Shown here in pieces: positions 19,626-26,628 of a stretch of 64,000 nucleotides of DNA. This DNA is from a virus, in IMG/VR virus record IMGVR_UViG_3300017917_002401, positions 1 to 64,000 of that record. The stretch is one strand, 5' to 3'. Every line of letters starts with the position of its first letter. The stretch's first letter is position 1. The position numbers were made by a program, and so were the translations under genes. The notes under the pieces were generated by a model. That model searched no databases, was not told the origin of the DNA, and saw nothing but the letters and a program-made list of their open reading frames with translations.

Positions 19626-19948
19626 TTCAACCAGGAACTGTTTGTATGATTCGTGGTGTGCCTAAGTCAAGCCCTGGGTACGCTTGCAACGGCACCATTG
19701 TTCGTGTAGTAGAATACGTCGGTGATATTGTAACACCTAGTGGCGATACACACAAAGACGTACACCGGTTTGAGCCAGAGATTCATCAGGGCCAGTATAC
19801 CTACCGCCGTTCGCAAGAAGCTTGGCTACACCCGCTAGACCCTTGCGAAGATGACTTGGCCAGTGAAACGCTAGAACGCTTGGACGACGAACTGCGTGAA
19901 ACTTTTATTAAAACTGTTGTGGAGCGTGTGCAATGTGGCAGCGGTTAA
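19622..19948 (+). CDS. Hypothetical protein (108 aa), SH3-like beta N-terminus
   Basis: ATGA overlap with the previous stop fixes the start (MIQPGTVCMIRGVPKSSPGY). The N-terminal pattern PGTVCMIRGV...NGTIVRVVEYVGD suggests a small beta-barrel (KOW/SH3-like); C-terminus is helical. Function unknown. Confidence 0.75.
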   Translation: MIQPGTVCMIRGVPKSSPGYACNGTIVRVVEYVGDIVTPSGDTHKDVHRFEPEIHQGQYTYRRSQEAWLHPLDPCEDDLASETLERLDDELRETFIKTVVERVQCGSG

Positions 19949-20067
19949 AAACATGGCTGGGCTTTTGCCAGCACCACTGGGTACAACAACCCACACAACT
20001 AAAATACAATTTTGCGTTTTATCGTTGCAGTCACTGTGACAAAATTATCATGAAAGTAGACAAATGA
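19933..20067 (+). CDS. Small protein with CxxC knuckle (44 aa)
   Basis: MWQRLKTWLGFCQHHWVQQP ... YRCSHCDKIIMK: half a zinc ribbon, as in short phage proteins of unknown function. Overlaps both neighbours. Confidence 0.65.
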   Translation: MWQRLKTWLGFCQHHWVQQPTQLKYNFAFYRCSHCDKIIMKVDK

Positions 20068-20498
20068 ACATTTGCGATAGTTGCGAAACCGTACAACATT
20101 GCCGTCGACACGGTTGCATTCCCAAACAACCTTGGCCTTTTAGCAACCCCACCAGCACCATGCAAGCCACACCACAGCCTAAATCACTGCACCAAACACT
20201 CTATGACTACGTGCAGGCTTGCCACACACAAGAAGTATACGAAAATGCAGTTGCCACAGCTTTTGTAAGTTTAGGGTCTGAAAATGCTATCATTGACCTA
20301 GCACAACCACTTAAAGCTGCGTATACCAAACACATTAAACAACTGGTCACACAAGACTTGTGGGACTGGCTGGAGTGGTGGATGTATGAAACTGAGTACG
20401 GCACACGACCATTTAAGTTTGTTGTGGACGGCACCAGCTATGATCCTACCACCATTACACTGTTTAAGTTCTTGGAGATTGTAGATGCGGGTAATTAA
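20064..20498 (+). CDS. Hypothetical protein (144 aa)
   Basis: MNICDSCETVQHCRRHGCIP gives an N-terminal Cys cluster; the rest (LWDWLEWWMYETEYGTRPFK) is Trp-rich. No recognised family. Confidence 0.75.
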   Translation: MNICDSCETVQHCRRHGCIPKQPWPFSNPTSTMQATPQPKSLHQTLYDYVQACHTQEVYENAVATAFVSLGSENAIIDLAQPLKAAYTKHIKQLVTQDLWDWLEWWMYETEYGTRPFKFVVDGTSYDPTTITLFKFLEIVDAGN

Positions 20499-20739
20499 GT
20501 TTAAGCTTAACATGGGCTGGAATGCTATTGAAACTGATACGCATTGTGAGCCGCTTTGGACTGAATGGCAAGATAATTGCTTTGTTGTATGGTGTAAAGA
20601 GTACACTGTGCTCAAGCCTACCAAGCCACTAAAACTTTTCCTAGCTACCACAGGCGAACGAGTTGCTGACGGACTAAGCTACGTTGGCACCGCTACTACG
20701 CCTGATCGAACATTTGTAGCACACCTTTTTCAGCAATAA
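20485..20739 (+). CDS. DUF7352-like phage protein (84 aa)
   Basis: Pattern FKLNMGWNAIE ... PLWTEWQDNCFVVWCKEY ... FLATTGERVADGLSYVGTA ... FVAHLF matches a small beta-rich family frequent in phages (DUF7352 by recollection). Function unknown. Confidence 0.78.
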   Translation: MRVIKFKLNMGWNAIETDTHCEPLWTEWQDNCFVVWCKEYTVLKPTKPLKLFLATTGERVADGLSYVGTATTPDRTFVAHLFQQ

Positions 20740-20740
20740 A

Positions 20741-21148
20741 ATGAATTATATTACAGTAATGAAGCAAGCGCTGGAAAACTTGGATGAGTACTACATTACA
20801 ACGCCTGAAGGCAAAGAACTTGTCACCGCCATCCGAGCAAGACTGGAGCAACCAGCACCTGTGCAGGAGCCTGAACGCGACTATTCATGCAAGGTTTGCA
20901 GCAATAAGCCTGATGCCGATGGGTGGCTAGAGCACGGCAGTGGTTGCTACACGCAATCCGCAGAGGGGGGTGGCAGTGAGTTTATTCCTGATGCCGTTTA
21001 CCCCCCACCCGCAGCACCTGTGCAGGAGCCGGTTAAACGGTGGGCTGTTTTTTGTGGTGGCTGCCGAAAGGAATGGAGCGTCCAATATCAGCATTCCGGC
21101 AAGTCAATTTGTGCTGAATGCGAAACCAAACTCAAGGAAAAAACATGA
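20741..21148 (+). CDS. APVQEP-repeat protein (135 aa)
   Basis: Two copies of the hexapeptide APVQEP (near residues 38 and 92) separate modules with CxxC and CGGC / CAEC zinc-ribbon-like pairs (CKVCSNKPDADGWLEHGSGC). Repeats of this type join variable segments in accessory proteins of betaproteobacterial phages and prophages and in Ea22-like proteins. Base composition is GC-richer than surrounding genes. Confidence 0.75.
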   Translation: MNYITVMKQALENLDEYYITTPEGKELVTAIRARLEQPAPVQEPERDYSCKVCSNKPDADGWLEHGSGCYTQSAEGGGSEFIPDAVYPPPAAPVQEPVKRWAVFCGGCRKEWSVQYQHSGKSICAECETKLKEKT

Positions 21149-21891
21149 AACAACTGATCGAAGACCTTATCAGCGCATTGGAATACCACGTTGAGCAGAC
21201 GCGACCTGTCCACATGACAACCGTGGCTATTCAAGCAGCGAAGGATGCACTCAAGGCAATGTCCGCAGCGCCTGTGCAGGAGCCTGTGGCGTGGGTTGAC
21301 TGGCTGCCTGAAGGAACAACACACATCGCAAAATGTAAAGCGACAACGAGTCCCGGCGGAAGTCTGTCGTTGCGAACACGCGCTTTTAAGTACGAAGCTG
21401 ATGTTTTGAAGGTGTACACAACTGACAATGACGACGAATACCCCGAATGGAGAGCCGCAAAGGATGTTTTTTACCACTTGAACTTTGCAATCGTTCCTCT
21501 CTACACCACCCCACCCGCAGCACCTGTGCAGGAGCCGGTGACAGAGGATAGAAGCCGTGTCCTATTTGAGCGCCACTGGAGAAAAACCAGAGGCCCAAAG
21601 AAGTCAGACCGGGAACTTACTCGCCATCCACTGCAACCTCAGACCTACATCCAAGACAGTGCGAATCGTCATTGGGTAACGTGGCAGGCGGCATTGAAAT
21701 CCACCCCACCCGCAGCACCCTATCGCGCAGTCAAGACCGTGCATGAGGGCAAGCCGGTGTATGTGAGTGAACCCACAGCACAGCCAGCACCTGTGCAGGT
21801 ATCCCCGCTTGAGTTTGTCACGATGGTGCTTGAGAAAGAGCACTTGGTCGGCAAGCCGCTGGTTTGGGCCGAGTGGCCGAACAAGGAGTAA
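21145..21891 (+). CDS. APVQEP-repeat protein (248 aa)
   Basis: Start at 21145 (MKQLIEDLISALEYHVEQTR), overlapping the previous stop by four bases. APVQEP linkers at about residues 41, 125 and a diverged one (APVQVSP) near the end divide it into modules; one module (YIQDSANRHWVTWQAALK) resembles the Ea22-like W-Q-AA motif. Function unknown; the linker suggests modular recombination. Confidence 0.75.
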   Translation: MKQLIEDLISALEYHVEQTRPVHMTTVAIQAAKDALKAMSAAPVQEPVAWVDWLPEGTTHIAKCKATTSPGGSLSLRTRAFKYEADVLKVYTTDNDDEYPEWRAAKDVFYHLNFAIVPLYTTPPAAPVQEPVTEDRSRVLFERHWRKTRGPKKSDRELTRHPLQPQTYIQDSANRHWVTWQAALKSTPPAAPYRAVKTVHEGKPVYVSEPTAQPAPVQVSPLEFVTMVLEKEHLVGKPLVWAEWPNKE

Positions 21892-21894
21892 CAC

Positions 21895-22134
21895 ATGAAC
21901 ATCACCGTCTACACAAAGAGCAACTGCCCAAACTGCGTGGCCGCCAAGCAGCTGCTGAAGGCCAAAGGGCTGACCTACGGCGAGATGGACGCGGATGACC
22001 GCGTTGTCATGGCAGCGCTGCAGCGCGAGCACCCAGATGCCCGGCAGATGCCGCAGATCTTCATCAATGGCCAGCGCGTCGGGGGCCTGGCGGGGCTGCG
22101 TGTGGCTCTGAATCAGTTGGAGCTGCTTCCATGA
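21895..22134 (+). CDS. Glutaredoxin (79 aa)
   Basis: Thioredoxin fold with the CPNC active site (C11, C14), cis-Pro block RQMPQIFINGQRVGG and final helix. Reduces protein disulfides, perhaps host or phage ribonucleotide reductase. GC content is clearly higher than the phage average, so a recent transfer from a GC-rich host is likely. Confidence 0.9.
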   Translation: MNITVYTKSNCPNCVAAKQLLKAKGLTYGEMDADDRVVMAALQREHPDARQMPQIFINGQRVGGLAGLRVALNQLELLP

Positions 22135-22328
22135 TGACCATGAAAGACTTGATGGAAAACCCGTGCCAGTCATCACCGGATGGCAAACATTGGGAGCCAG
22201 CACTGCCTTTGCAAGACAGCTTTTTTCGTCGTCGCTTGAGTGATGCGTGGGCTGTATGGAAAGGCGAAGCGACCGCGATCAGGCAGACCACTAAGGCAGA
22301 TTTGGAGGCCAGCCATGCAGCACGGTGA
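22131..22328 (+). CDS. Hypothetical protein (65 aa)
   Basis: MMTMKDLMENPCQSSPDGKH; overlaps the glutaredoxin stop by four bases. GC-rich, helical (AWAVWKGEATAIRQTTKADL). No family recognised. Confidence 0.65.
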   Translation: MMTMKDLMENPCQSSPDGKHWEPALPLQDSFFRRRLSDAWAVWKGEATAIRQTTKADLEASHAAR

Positions 22329-22364
22329 CGGCGGCGACGCAGAAAACATGGAAGGAAACACAAT

Positions 22365-22748
22365 ATGACCACCGACATTGCAGACATCATTGCTGGCGAA
22401 CTTAAGGTCAGCCGTTCCACGGCCTACGACCTAATGCGTGAGGCACTGAAAGAAGCGTCGCCATTGCAGGAGCCTGTGGCAACGGTTCAAAGCCTTCATA
22501 TGGACGGCAAAGACATTGGCGTTCAGGCGCATTTGCACCAGCACCTGCCAGTCGGCACGAAGCTATACACCACCCCACCCGCAGCACAGCCAGCACCTGT
22601 GCAGGAGCCTTGGGAATCCGAAATGCGTACTGAACTTGCCGCACTTGGATTTGATACGCAATGCCCAGAAAGTATTGGCATCACGCTCAAGAGGTGGCGT
22701 GATGGATATGCAGCAGCACAGCCAGCACCTGTGCAGGAGCCTAAATGA
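22365..22748 (+). CDS. APVQEP-repeat protein with HTH-like start (127 aa)
   Basis: The first 30 residues (ADIIAGELKVSRSTAYDLMR) look like a helix-turn-helix; then PLQEPVATV and two APVQEP linkers divide the chain (WRDGYAAAQPAPVQEPK at the end). Probably another shuffled accessory protein. Confidence 0.72.
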   Translation: MTTDIADIIAGELKVSRSTAYDLMREALKEASPLQEPVATVQSLHMDGKDIGVQAHLHQHLPVGTKLYTTPPAAQPAPVQEPWESEMRTELAALGFDTQCPESIGITLKRWRDGYAAAQPAPVQEPK

Positions 22749-23002
22749 GCATACAAATACTAAAAATGCTTCGTGAGCAAGCATGGACACCCACACCGCA
22801 CGGCGAGCAGTTCTCGCTACACTTTGACGACACCCGGTATCTAGAACTAATTGCTGAACACTTTGCACACACAGCAGAAGGTTTTAGTTGCACCACTGCC
22901 GCAGCAGGTACACCAGACAAGTACGCTGCTGGCTATGAGGCCGGATACAATACTGCGGTAACACACATTGCAGCACATATTCGTGCAAGGTATTTAGGGT
23001 AA
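22745..23002 (+). CDS. Hypothetical protein (85 aa)
   Basis: MSIQILKMLREQAWTPTPHG; the C-terminal KYAAGYEAGYNTAVTHIAAHI resembles short helical motifs in other phage proteins. Overlaps the previous stop by four bases. Confidence 0.7.
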   Translation: MSIQILKMLREQAWTPTPHGEQFSLHFDDTRYLELIAEHFAHTAEGFSCTTAAAGTPDKYAAGYEAGYNTAVTHIAAHIRARYLG

Positions 23003-23007
23003 CCATA

Positions 23008-23065
23008 GGGGCAAGCAACGCCGATTATTTCGCGGTTGCTTGCCCTTTGTTATTTGTGCTATAAT
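23008..23065 (+). terminator. Terminator overlapping a sigma70-like promoter
   Basis: Stem GGGCAAGCAAC/GTTGCTTGCCC then TTT (23008-23049). The -35 box TTGCTT (23036) is in the 3' arm; 18-bp spacer; TATAAT at 23060-23065. Confidence 0.78.
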
Positions 23066-23085
23066 ATACTATACAAAGGAACACA

Positions 23086-23745
23086 ATGAACACTTGTTTA
23101 CAATGCAATAAACCCGCCACTTATAAGAACCTCACACAGTTCGCTGGCACACACTACTGGTGTACCCAGCACGCACAAGAGCAAGGCGACTGTGATGAGT
23201 TCCTATACATCGTCCGTGAGCAGGACGTAACCAGCAAAATCTTGTCAGCTAAAAACAGTGGTGACGGTGCCGCACAAGTCTTGCGGCTCACACACACTCC
23301 CACAGGTGTTGTGGCTGAGGGTCAAGGCAGATCGCAGCACAGAGCCCGAGACCTAGCCTGGACTGAGTTAAACAAACTGCTACAAGAACACATGCAACTT
23401 GCACCACAGCAAGTTGTGGCGGATACACTTCGTGACCTGCAACGCACCACCAAACAAGCTAAGGAGCGTGCAGCAGATGCCTTTGCCGAGTACACCAAAG
23501 TGCAGTACCTGCTCGACAAACTACAGGAAGAAGCCGCTGAAGTTATTCAAGCTGTGAGCAAGATTCGACGATTTGGGCCACAAAACCATCACCCAGACCG
23601 CACCACCACTAACCTACAAGAACTCGTCGGCGAACTAGAAGATCTCCAAGCCATTGTCCTAGCGCTAGAAGAAATGCAATATTTTGACCCTAAGCCGTCG
23701 ACAACTAGCATAATTCGGAAATTCAATACACTGTTGTCCTCCTAA
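23086..23745 (+). CDS. Release-factor-like / MazG-like fusion protein (219 aa)
   Basis: Residues 1-35 carry Cys/His pairs (CLQCN, CTQHAQ). Residues 40-105 resemble the catalytic domain of class I release factors: SAKNSGDGAAQVLRLTHTPTG, then VVAEGQGRSQHRARDLAWTEL corresponds to the RF block I.H.PTG....Q..RSQ..N...A. The GGQ tripeptide itself is not preserved (DGAAQ). Residues 140-205 resemble a MazG-like helical domain (QEEAAEVIQAVSKIRRFG ... ELVGELEDLQAI). Peptidyl-tRNA hydrolysis is doubtful without GGQ; ribosome binding or nucleotide pyrophosphate hydrolysis are possible. Known family pieces, unusual combination. Confidence 0.7.
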   Translation: MNTCLQCNKPATYKNLTQFAGTHYWCTQHAQEQGDCDEFLYIVREQDVTSKILSAKNSGDGAAQVLRLTHTPTGVVAEGQGRSQHRARDLAWTELNKLLQEHMQLAPQQVVADTLRDLQRTTKQAKERAADAFAEYTKVQYLLDKLQEEAAEVIQAVSKIRRFGPQNHHPDRTTTNLQELVGELEDLQAIVLALEEMQYFDPKPSTTSIIRKFNTLLSS

Positions 23746-23754
23746 AAAATACGC

Positions 23755-23784
23755 TTGCTATTATGCTATCAAGTGTGCTATAAT
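23755..23784 (+). promoter_or_regulatory. Sigma70-like promoter
   Basis: TTGCTA, 18-bp spacer, TATAAT; drives the long untranslated leader of the 24105 gene. Confidence 0.6.
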
Positions 23785-24104
23785 TTAGTTATATTACAAA
23801 GAATATGAAAACTAGAGGATTGTACAATTTAAAATTGCACACACAATCCGTGTGGGAGAGAGGTCACGATGAGGGCCCCAGACACGGTTAAGTAGAGCAA
23901 ATTTTCATAAATTGTTGACAATCCGAACAGATTGATACCGCTGCTTAAGTTGAGGGTCTTTTTGTTTTTAAAACACAATAATTTTTTAAGAGCAAAAATC
24001 TATAACAATTTAAAAAGCGGCCCCACTCTAGCCCGGTTTGCTCTGGTTTAGGGTCAGTTACTCTAGCTACTGTGAAGCTGGAATTTTCTTTTTAGAATTA
24101 AATT
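23785..24104 (+). other. Long untranslated, structured leader
   Basis: About 320 bases between promoter and gene without a credible ORF. Paired segments: CAATTTAAAATTG, TTAAGTAG-GC with GCTGCTTAA enclosing a CAATC/GATTG hairpin, then AGGGTC-TTTTT. The sequence GTTTAGGGTCAG near its end (24046-24057) recurs elsewhere. Could be a small RNA or an attenuator. Confidence 0.45.
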
Positions 24105-24926
24105 ATGTTAAAACTTAAATCAAATACAATTCAAGACTTTCCTTTCCAAGAATATGCCAAGTGTCAGAATCCTAGTCAATTAGAGGATCTGGCTAAAGCT
24201 CATTATCTTACCAGTTTTAATAGTTGGATGCTGCCTCAGATAGCTCACCACTATGGCACATGGACTCTGGTTTTTACGGCTGAGGGTAAAGTAGATCCTA
24301 AACTTACAGCTCGTGAAAATATTAAAAGCCAATGGGATATTGGCTTGTGGAAAGTATGTACACAACTAAAACGAGGAAGTTTAGTTAAATCGCAGATCAA
24401 TCCTGAATTTGCTAGTTATAGCGCCCTAGTCCCACTTATCCTGATGGGATCCAAAAAATATAAAGGTATTGGCTATAACAAATGGGATATTGATTCAGAT
24501 ACTTTCTTGGTAGATAAAAACTTGCGAGAGGCAATGTTTTGGCAGCCTGATGATAGTCATGCAGACTTTCCTGATATGATTTTTGGTGAATTGCAGTATG
24601 CTATCAAACCAGATCGCTTGCTAGAGTTACGAGAACAAGGGCTGACAGTAAAAAGTGGTCCAGCTAAGGGTAAGGTTCAAGCCCCTACATCTAGTTGGTG
24701 TTTGAAAGGTATGCGGGGCACTGAGCTTGGAAAAGCTCCTAAACTTACAGGCACAATGCTGACCCAAATATGGGTAGCACACCCTAGCCTAAGAACAGAA
24801 TATATGGTGCTAGATCCTAATGATTGGGATTGGATGCCTCCACCACTTGTTAGCGCCAATATCTTTAAAGCGCCAGAACAAACTACTAAACAAACTCAGC
24901 AAGAAGAAATTCTACCTTGGCTATGA
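24105..24926 (+). CDS. Hypothetical phage protein (273 aa)
   Basis: Begins MLKLKSNTIQDFPFQEYAKC; aromatic, mixed alpha/beta, with GSKKYKGIGYNKWD and a Pro/Gln-rich tail ending EEILPWL. No motif I can name. The long leader suggests separate regulation. The stop overlaps the start of the HTH gene. Confidence 0.78.
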   Translation: MLKLKSNTIQDFPFQEYAKCQNPSQLEDLAKAHYLTSFNSWMLPQIAHHYGTWTLVFTAEGKVDPKLTARENIKSQWDIGLWKVCTQLKRGSLVKSQINPEFASYSALVPLILMGSKKYKGIGYNKWDIDSDTFLVDKNLREAMFWQPDDSHADFPDMIFGELQYAIKPDRLLELREQGLTVKSGPAKGKVQAPTSSWCLKGMRGTELGKAPKLTGTMLTQIWVAHPSLRTEYMVLDPNDWDWMPPPLVSANIFKAPEQTTKQTQQEEILPWL

Positions 24927-25249
24927 AATACACAAAAGAAATAACAGACAAATTGATACAAGCCTACAAGGCTGGTGTACCTGTATCAGCCCTAGCAGAA
25001 GAGCTAGATGTACCAGACCGCAGTATAATTGCTAAATTGTCGAGTCTGGGCGTCTACCAGAAAAAACAGTACCTCAACAAGCGTGGTGAGCTGCCGGTGA
25101 AAAAATCGGAGCACATTGAACGCATCGCAGAACTCTTAGACGTGAACCTAGAGCTACTAGAATCGCTGGAAAAGGTAAACAAAGGCGTACTCAAGTTAAT
25201 CGAAGATAAATTGCGAGAAACTGACCCTAAACCGCACCAGGCAGCGTAA
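24923..25249 (+). CDS. Helix-turn-helix paralog 1 (108 aa)
   Basis: ATGA overlap fixes the start (MKYTKEITDKLIQAYKAGVP). HTH: VSALAEELDVPDRSIIAKLS, followed by LGVYQKKQYLNKRGE and a C-terminal helical domain. It belongs to one family with the genes at 26629, 27843 and 32177 (shared S-x-VAKLS-x-x-GVY). Likely DNA-binding; targets unknown. Confidence 0.82.
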   Translation: MKYTKEITDKLIQAYKAGVPVSALAEELDVPDRSIIAKLSSLGVYQKKQYLNKRGELPVKKSEHIERIAELLDVNLELLESLEKVNKGVLKLIEDKLRETDPKPHQAA

Positions 25250-25266
25250 ATTGCACTTAATTCGAC

Positions 25267-25302
25267 AAAAGCCCACATAATTTCGGTTATGTGGGCTTTT
25301 TT
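25267..25302 (+). terminator. Strong Rho-independent terminator
   Basis: AAAAGCCCACATAA/TTATGTGGGCTTTT stem with T run after the HTH gene. A fragment of it (GTGGGCTTTTTTAAGGC) is repeated at 25451. Confidence 0.9.
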
Positions 25303-25469
25303 GCGTGTGTGTACGTGGTTTGTATAAATTGCTACAGTTTAGGAACACCGACCGTGTTTTGGCAGTTTAGGGTCAGTGTCTAGAAAAAGCACTTGACAAA
25401 ACCGGTTTGGCACTGGTAAAATGGCGCAGGCCGGGTGTGGAATTTCCCATGTGGGCTTTTTTAAGGCAA

Positions 25470-25508
25470 AACAAAGCCCCCACAGCATGCCTGCTTGGGG
25501 GCTTTGAA
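25470..25508. terminator. Bidirectional terminator-like hairpin
   Basis: CAAAGCCCCCA/TGGGGGCTTTG arms around AGCAGGCATGCTG; T/A runs on both sides, so it can stop transcripts from both directions. The surrounding 25303-25593 holds no gene I would support; a plus-strand TTGACA/TAAAAT pair resembling the 27-32 kb cassettes is at 25393-25421. Confidence 0.6.
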
Positions 25509-25593
25509 CGGATTGTGTTGTTGGGGATCCCTCCGTTTTTAGTGCTCGCTTCACGACTTACCGAGGGGCACCACCCCTGCTGACTGCATGACC

Positions 25594-25707
25594 CTAAACC
25601 GTGGCACCTTGGACCCCGACTAGGTTATTGGGGTTGTAGCCACTGGTAGGTGAGACTGTTTGGTTATCTGGGGCACCACCCACTGATGGAGGATTGTTAA
25701 CGTACAA
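25594..25707 (-). CDS. Possible small Asn/Pro/Gly-rich protein (37 aa)
   Basis: TTG-started frame reading MYVNNPPSVGGAPDNQTVSP, then TSGYNPNNLVGVQGATV. The composition looks protein-like, but there is no clear ribosome-binding site and the start is non-ATG. Would be the last gene of the transcript through tRNA-Glu. Confidence 0.4.
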   Translation of the reverse strand: MYVNNPPSVGGAPDNQTVSPTSGYNPNNLVGVQGATV

Positions 25708-25751
25708 CGCCCTAAACGACTACTTGAGGTTTAACGACCACTGCAGTTTAG

Positions 25752-25850
25752 GGTCGGGCAGGGTATACCGCACTGCCATGCTTTTAACGACTTAGGGTCG
25801 GACAGGGTATACCGCACTGCCATGCTTTTAACGACTTAGGGTCGGATTGG
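25752..25850. repeat. 44-bp tandem direct repeat
   Basis: Two copies, one mismatch apart, of a unit beginning GGGTCGGACAGGGTATACCG, plus a partial third (GGGTCGG). Each unit ends with the TTAGGGTC core that recurs through 23.7-33.3 kb. The sequence lies in a gene-poor stretch (25708-25888). Confidence 0.75.
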
Positions 25851-25888
25851 TAGTGGGTTATCTCCCAGGTTTCTTAAAGTCAACCACT

Positions 25889-26086
25889 CTAGAGCCAAGA
25901 CCATTTAACGTCTGGTACCAGGTACGACGGTTCGGATATAGGCATTGCACGCCTTGGGTTACTCATTTCCAGCGGGCCGTGGCCGCGTGCTGGGTTTTCA
26001 TCCAGACCCCAAGGTGTTGCTGGCTGAGAAGGTGGGTCTAAGTCTTCTCGAACGCCAGCACTGCGTGCCTTGGAGTTTCGTGCCAT
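25889..26086 (-). CDS. Possible Pro-rich small protein (65 aa)
   Basis: MARNSKARSAGVREDLDPPS ... PEYLVPDV-type ending (SEPSYLVPDVKWSWL). The minus-strand frame has a plausible composition and follows tRNA-Glu in the same direction; plus-strand frames over the same DNA look random. No strong ribosome-binding site. Confidence 0.45.
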   Translation of the reverse strand: MARNSKARSAGVREDLDPPSQPATPWGLDENPARGHGPLEMSNPRRAMPISEPSYLVPDVKWSWL

Positions 26087-26110
26087 TGCAGGCTACTCAT
26101 CAGTGGATTT

Positions 26111-26185
26111 TGGTATCCGATATGGGTTACGATCCCATCTAGCCACCTTGAAAGGGTGGTGACCTCACCAGAAGTCGAATCGGAC
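26111..26185 (-). tRNA. tRNA-Glu(UUC), second copy, unusual T loop
   Basis: Acceptor GTCCGAT/ATCGGAT, D stem GAC/GTC with GG in the loop, perfect anticodon stem CCACC/GGTGG with loop CTTTCAA (UUC), T stem ATGGG/CCCAT, encoded CCA. The T loop is ATCGTAA instead of TTC-type, like the tRNA-Asp at 1671, which may hide it from standard searches. It stands alone, 14 kb from the main tRNA array. Confidence 0.85.
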
Positions 26186-26392
26186 ATTGTAGGTTGGGCG
26201 GTGACTAGAGAATTCGGTCACCATTAAGTTGTTATCTGCCTAATTGCATACTCATAACACCCATTGATTAAAGCTGTCTCTAATCAATGGAGGCTAAGGG
26301 CTGTGGCTCGGTATTCCCCACAATTAAGACGTATCACGTAGCAGTAGTATATCGCTGTGACCGCTGTCACCCTGTCTAACTAATATATAATA
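26186..26392 (-). other. Structured leader before tRNA-Glu
   Basis: About 200 bases after the promoter at 26393. Hairpins on the minus strand: GTGAC/GTCAC, a perfect 10-bp CCATTGATTA/TAATCAATGG, GTTAT/ATAAC and GGTGAC/GTCACC. A 28-codon GTG frame exists but is weak. Possible small RNA or processing region. Confidence 0.4.
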
Positions 26393-26421
26393 ATTATACA
26401 GTATTTAAAGTAGTAAATCAA
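26393..26421 (-). promoter_or_regulatory. Sigma70-like promoter for the tRNA-Glu transcript
   Basis: Minus strand TTGATT, 17-bp spacer, TATAAT. Confidence 0.65.
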
Positions 26422-26429
26422 GAGAGAAA

Positions 26430-26564
26430 TTAGACAGGCGTTGCAATCAGACTAGCACTACAGGTGAGACGTCATTCAGTGACTGGTTTGCGTGGTAGGC
26501 TGCTGTTGCACAAGGGGCCGGCAACTCGTTTGCCATTCATTAAGGCCCTTCCCGACTGTCTAAG
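26430..26564 (-). ncRNA. Promoter-driven short transcript with paired ends
   Basis: Starts just after the promoter at 26570-26598. Its ends pair (TTAGACAG/CTGTCTAA, 26556-26563 with 26430-26437), and inner stems GGGCC/GGCCC and GGCAA/TTGCC are seen. It also contains a 29-codon ORF (26447-26536), so it could be an mRNA for a small peptide rather than a non-coding RNA. Confidence 0.45.
26447..26536 (-). CDS. Possible small peptide (29 aa)
   Basis: ATG at 26536 with AAGGG upstream: MANELPAPCATAAYHANQSL, then NDVSPVVLV. It is the only ORF of this short transcript. Reality uncertain. Confidence 0.35.
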   Translation of the reverse strand: MANELPAPCATAAYHANQSLNDVSPVVLV

Positions 26565-26569
26565 ATATT

Positions 26570-26598
26570 ATTATACACTGAATGGGGTCGAAGATCAA
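26570..26598 (-). promoter_or_regulatory. Sigma70-like promoter for the short transcript
   Basis: Minus strand TTGATC, 17-bp spacer, TATAAT. Confidence 0.65.
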
Positions 26599-26628
26599 GT
26601 ACGAATTTCCTGACCCTCAACCGCAGCA

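Larger units (their letters stand above)
20848..22742 (+). repeat. Dispersed GCAGCACCTGTGCAGGAGCC repeats in three genes
   Basis: About eight near-identical 20-26 bp copies (around 20850, 21010, 21265, 21510, 21783, 22463, 22575, 22718) encode APVQEP in frame in the three repeat genes. They provide micro-homology for module shuffling. Confidence 0.8.

Noticed and set aside
21604-22203. Long minus-strand ORF (199 codons) opposite the repeat proteins
   Set aside because: Shadow of GC-rich coding DNA on the plus strand; no ribosome-binding site and implausible Cys/His-rich product.
14032-25249. Lysogeny module (integrase, CI-like repressor, attachment site)
   Set aside because: No recombinase or repressor-operator set was found; the HTH proteins are not of CI/Cro type. 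The rest of the genome is outside the window.
25339-25554. Minus-strand ORF of 71 codons
   Set aside because: Crosses a strong terminator hairpin and has a GTG start without ribosome-binding site.
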